DNA from: Chloroflexota bacterium
GTDB taxonomy: Bacteria > Chloroflexota > Anaerolineae > Anaerolineales > Anaerolineaceae
DNA length: 15,826 nt
Assembly (NCBI GenBank): GCA_029777225.1
Contig: JAKOSR010000059.1
Span: forward strand, 1 to 15,826
Direction: 5' to 3'
Shown here: positions 13,216 to 15,826 of the stretch, one piece after another
Numbering within the stretch: position 1 is the first letter of the stretch
How the letters are laid out: each line of letters begins with the position of its first letter
Program-made: the position numbers and the translations under genes
The notes under the pieces: generated by a model
The model's database searches: none
Seen by the model: only the letters and a program-made list of their open reading frames with translations
Told to the model about the DNA's origin: nothing

Positions 13216-13654
13216 TTTACCGGTCGTGCAAGTCTATTGTGATGGTGCCTGCAGCGGCAACCCCGGCCCGGGTGGCTGGGCGGCTATCCTCAGGTTTGGC
13301 AACCAGGAAAAGGAACTTAGCGGCGCTGAACGTCAAACCACCAACAACCGCATGGAAATCACCGCCGCCCTTGAAGCCCTCAAGGCCCTCAACCAGGCCT
13401 GCACGGTCACCTTCCACACCGATTCCACATATCTTTTACGGGGGGCTTCCGAATGGCTGCCCGGTTGGAAACAGCGCGGTTGGAAGCGCAAGGAAGGCGC
13501 GTTGCTCAATGCCGACCTCTGGCAGGCGTTGGACGTGCAATTGGCGCGCCACGACGTCCAATGGATTTGGGTCAAAGGTCACGCGGGCCATCCGCTCAAC
13601 GAGCGTGCCGACCGCCTTGCTGTGCGCGCCATGCAAACGCTTCCCAAGCTCTGA
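13208..13654 (+). CDS. rnhA: Ribonuclease HI
   Basis: Cleaves the RNA strand of RNA-DNA hybrids (R-loops, Okazaki primers). The 148-residue product has all active-site residues: D12 (VYCDGACSGNPG), E50 (NNRMEITAALEAL), D72 (HTDSTYLL), H125 and D135 (KGHAGHPLNERADRLA), each one or two positions from the E. coli numbering. The basic handle region (WKQRGWKRKEG) is present. The start is GTG 13208, which overlaps the lipoprotein gene by 8 bases with a G-rich run 6 bases upstream; an ATG at 13142 in the same frame would extend 22 residues into the upstream gene and adds nothing conserved. Translational coupling to the lipoprotein is likely. The gene ends before a hairpin terminator. Confidence 0.95.
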   Translation: MADLPVVQVYCDGACSGNPGPGGWAAILRFGNQEKELSGAERQTTNNRMEITAALEALKALNQACTVTFHTDSTYLLRGASEWLPGWKQRGWKRKEGALLNADLWQALDVQLARHDVQWIWVKGHAGHPLNERADRLAVRAMQTLPKL

Positions 13655-13695
13655 GCAGGCGCCAAACCTTCCCGCACTTTCCCCCTGTCACCCAC

Positions 13696-13737
13696 CAGCC
13701 CGAAGCCAATTTTCCTGTCGGCTCCGGGCTGATTTTA
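13696..13737 (+). terminator. Terminator after rnhA
   Basis: An interrupted stem: 7 bp (CAGCCCG/CGGGCTG), one mismatch, 4 bp (AGCC/GGCT), with a 12-base loop, followed by ATTTTA on the + strand. It closes the tRNA-Sec/lipoprotein/rnhA unit and lies just before the end of the convergent copA gene (13739). Confidence 0.65.
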
Positions 13738-13738
13738 C

Positions 13739-15826
13739 TCACTTGAATTTTTTCAGCCTCAGGCTGTTGGTGATCACGAATATGCTGCTAAAAGACATCG
13801 CCCCAGCCGCCAGCATCGGGTTCAGCGCGCCCAGTGCCGCCGCGGGAATGAGGATGATGTTGTAAAAAAAGGCCCAAAACAGGTTCTGTTTGATGGTCTT
13901 CAGTGTCTTGCGTGAAAGTCTCACCGCCAGTGGCACCGCCATTAAATCCCCGCTGATGGAAACAATCGGCGCGGAGGCGATGGCCACGTCAGTCCCCGTC
14001 CCAATCGCGATGCCCACGTCCGCCTGTGTCAGCGCCGGCGCGTCGTTGATGCCGTCGCCCACCATCAATACCTTATGCCCTTTTTCCTGCAGGTTCTTGA
14101 TTTGCTTGGTTTTATTGGCTGGCAGCAGGTTGGCGTACACTTCGTCAATCCCTGCCTCCCGCCCGATGGCCTCCGCGGTCGCCTGGTTGTCACCGGTCAG
14201 CATTGCCACGCTGACGCCGAGCGCGTGTAGTTGCCGGATGGCCTCCACTGAACTGTCTTTCAACGTGTCCATGATGCCAATCAAACCGGCCAGTGTGCTG
14301 TCAATGGCCACCAGTACCACCGTTTTCGCTTCGTTCTCCAGGCGAGCGGCTTCGCCTTGCGCGGCCTCGCTGATGGCAATCCCCTGGCTTTGCAGGTAAT
14401 TGGCGCTGCCTATCCGCAGTTTGTGTCCGTCCACTTCCGCGCTCATCCCCCGCCCTGATGCCGCCCGGAACCCGGTCACCGCTCTCAAGGCCAAATCGCG
14501 TTCCCTTGCCAAGGCCTGGATGGCTTCGCCCAGCGGGTGCTCGCTGCCCGTCTCGGCCGACGCGGCCAAAACCAGGAAGTCTTCCTCACGCCACGCCTCA
14601 TCTAGCAGCACAATGTCCGTCACCTGGGGTTGTCCTTTGGTGACCGTGCCGGTCTTGTCCAGCACCACCGCGTCCACTGCCCCGGCCTGCTCCAGGCTCT
14701 CGCTGGTTTTCACCAAAATGCCCAGCTCGGCCCCGCGGCCTGTGCCCACCATCACCGCCGTGGGCGTTGCCAGCCCCATGGCGCACGGGCACGCGATGAC
14801 CAGCACCGCCACCATGTGAATAATGGACCTGGCCAAAAGCGTCACTTCCGAATTGGCTGCCAGCGGTACCAGGAAGTACCAAACCAAAAACGTGACCAGC
14901 GCGATGCCAATCACAATCGGCACGAACACCGCCGAAATCTTATCCGCCAGCGTCTGGATGGGTGCCTTGCTTGCTTGCGCGTTCTCGACCAGCTGGATGA
15001 TTTGCGACAGGACGGTGTCTTTTCCAACCTTGGTGGCCTCAAAAATCAGCCGTCCGTTTTTGTTGAGCGTCGCGCCGTAAACCGGGCTTCCCGCCCGTTT
15101 CTCCACTGGTAAAGACTCGCCGGTGAGCATCGACTCATCTACGCTGGAATCGCCTTCCAGCACCACGCCGTCCACCGGCACTTTTTCACCCGGTCGCAGC
15201 ACCACCACGTCACCAATCACCACTTCGTCTGCGCTGACTTCCACTTCCATCCCATCACGGATGAGCGTGGCTTTCTTGGGTTTCAGGAACAGCAGCTTCC
15301 GGATGGCTTCCCCAGCCCCACCTTTGGCTTTCGCTTCCAGGTATTTGCCCAGCCGTACCAGCGTGATGATGACCGCGCTGGTCTCAAAGTATCCGTGCCC
15401 TGGGAACACGCCCAAAAGCACCGCCACCGAGTAAAAATACGCCGCGGAGGTGCCCATCGCCACCAAAACATCCATGTTGGCACTCTTGTTGCGGATGGAT
15501 TTGAAACCGTTGACGTAATAACTCGCCCCCACGTAAAACTGCACGGGCGTTGCCAGCGCGAAAAACAGCCAGTCCATCCATGGCGCGTGTGCCAGGCTCA
15601 TCGGCAACAAGCCGAAATCCCGGCTCATCGAGAGCACAAATAGGGGAATGGTAAAGATGAGCGCGATGGTCAGCATAAACCGTTGCCGCGCGATTTCGCG
15701 TTGCCTGGCCGCTGCCTCCGGGTCCTCCACCGCACCACTTTCCTCCGCCAGCTTGTACCCAGCCTTACGGATGACCTGCCGTAGGTCTGCCTGGCTCACC
15801 ACGGTGGGTACATAGCGCGTTGTCAG
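13739..15826 (-). CDS. copA: Cu(I)-exporting P-type ATPase (N-terminus outside window)
   Basis: P1B-type ATPase that pumps Cu(I) out of the cytoplasm. The frame is open to the window edge, giving 695 visible residues; it begins in the last part of a heavy-metal-associated (HMA) domain (LTTRYVPTVVSQADL, then RKAGYKL). Eight membrane helices are expected. In order: actuator motif LTGESLPVEK, the metal-binding CPC in helix 6 (IACPCAMGLATP, C346/C348 of the visible part), the phosphorylated aspartate in DKTGT (D390), the ATP-binding HP motif (SEHPLGEA), TGDN and GDGINDAP. YN in helix 7 (FFYNIILIPAAA) and MSFSS in helix 8 are the Cu(I)-specific ligands, so copper rather than zinc/cadmium is well supported. 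The GTG at 15802 is not the true start, because HMA sequence continues upstream. No copper regulator or chaperone is seen in the window. Confidence 0.95.
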   Translation of the reverse strand: MTTRYVPTVVSQADLRQVIRKAGYKLAEESGAVEDPEAAARQREIARQRFMLTIALIFTIPLFVLSMSRDFGLLPMSLAHAPWMDWLFFALATPVQFYVGASYYVNGFKSIRNKSANMDVLVAMGTSAAYFYSVAVLLGVFPGHGYFETSAVIITLVRLGKYLEAKAKGGAGEAIRKLLFLKPKKATLIRDGMEVEVSADEVVIGDVVVLRPGEKVPVDGVVLEGDSSVDESMLTGESLPVEKRAGSPVYGATLNKNGRLIFEATKVGKDTVLSQIIQLVENAQASKAPIQTLADKISAVFVPIVIGIALVTFLVWYFLVPLAANSEVTLLARSIIHMVAVLVIACPCAMGLATPTAVMVGTGRGAELGILVKTSESLEQAGAVDAVVLDKTGTVTKGQPQVTDIVLLDEAWREEDFLVLAASAETGSEHPLGEAIQALARERDLALRAVTGFRAASGRGMSAEVDGHKLRIGSANYLQSQGIAISEAAQGEAARLENEAKTVVLVAIDSTLAGLIGIMDTLKDSSVEAIRQLHALGVSVAMLTGDNQATAEAIGREAGIDEVYANLLPANKTKQIKNLQEKGHKVLMVGDGINDAPALTQADVGIAIGTGTDVAIASAPIVSISGDLMAVPLAVRLSRKTLKTIKQNLFWAFFYNIILIPAAALGALNPMLAAGAMSFSSIFVITNSLRLKKFK

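Noticed and set aside
1..15826. Selenoprotein gene within the window
   Set aside because: I looked at the ends of the recognised genes for conserved sequence continuing past TGA stops and found none; every recognised family ends at its expected length.
1..15826. CRISPR arrays, insertion sequences, attachment sites or integrases
   Set aside because: No regularly spaced direct repeats, transposase-like frames or terminal inverted repeats were seen; the window is tightly packed with ordinary genes.

Overview
The window looks like a chromosomal stretch from a GC-rich bacterium, most likely Chloroflexota and probably Anaerolineae. That is inferred from gene style, not from a marker gene: large membrane-anchored zinc peptidases with an immune-inhibitor-A-like C-terminus, a Thr/Pro-rich solute-binding lipoprotein, a guanylate kinase with the GKD / YKGIP signature, sharp TATAAT boxes placed very close to start codons, and frequent GTG/TTG starts. 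No phage, insertion sequence, plasmid or CRISPR array was seen. In sampled rows the + strand carries more C than G, so the minus strand may be the leading strand.

Layout. Positions 1-297 hold the C-terminal end of endonuclease III (nth), convergent with miaB (tRNA methylthiotransferase, minus, 306-1625). A small divergent-promoter region then leads to a lone STAS-domain regulator (1747-2079) that ends in a strong hairpin terminator. A minus-strand block follows: a membrane-anchored zinc metalloprotease (2134-4152), a DUF1801 protein and a DinB/ClbS-like protein (4258-5119). Divergent from these is a tightly coupled + operon (5234-8495): an unrecognised membrane protein with an HEWIH zinc-peptidase motif, an in-frame fusion of an ASCH domain with guanylate kinase, and a rhomboid protease. 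Both junctions are GTGA start/stop overlaps. Next come a HAD-family phosphatase/phosphoglucomutase (minus), a PAP2 phosphatase (plus, probably leaderless) and a cytoplasmic GH13 alpha-glucan hydrolase (minus).

The most notable element is a complete selenocysteine tRNA (tRNA-Sec, UCA anticodon) at 11661-11753. It ends 4 nt before the start of a solute-binding lipoprotein gene, which itself overlaps rnhA (RNase HI). tRNA-Sec, lipoprotein and rnhA appear to form one transcript, starting at a promoter just upstream of the tRNA and ending at a hairpin at 13696-13737. The window closes with a 5'-truncated Cu(I) P-type ATPase (copA) on the minus strand.

Most of the content is housekeeping: DNA repair, tRNA modification, nucleotide metabolism, sugar metabolism and copper export. 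The observations that deserve a second look are tRNA-Sec and its joint transcript, the ASCH-guanylate kinase fusion within a membrane-protease operon, and the repeated leaderless-promoter arrangement.
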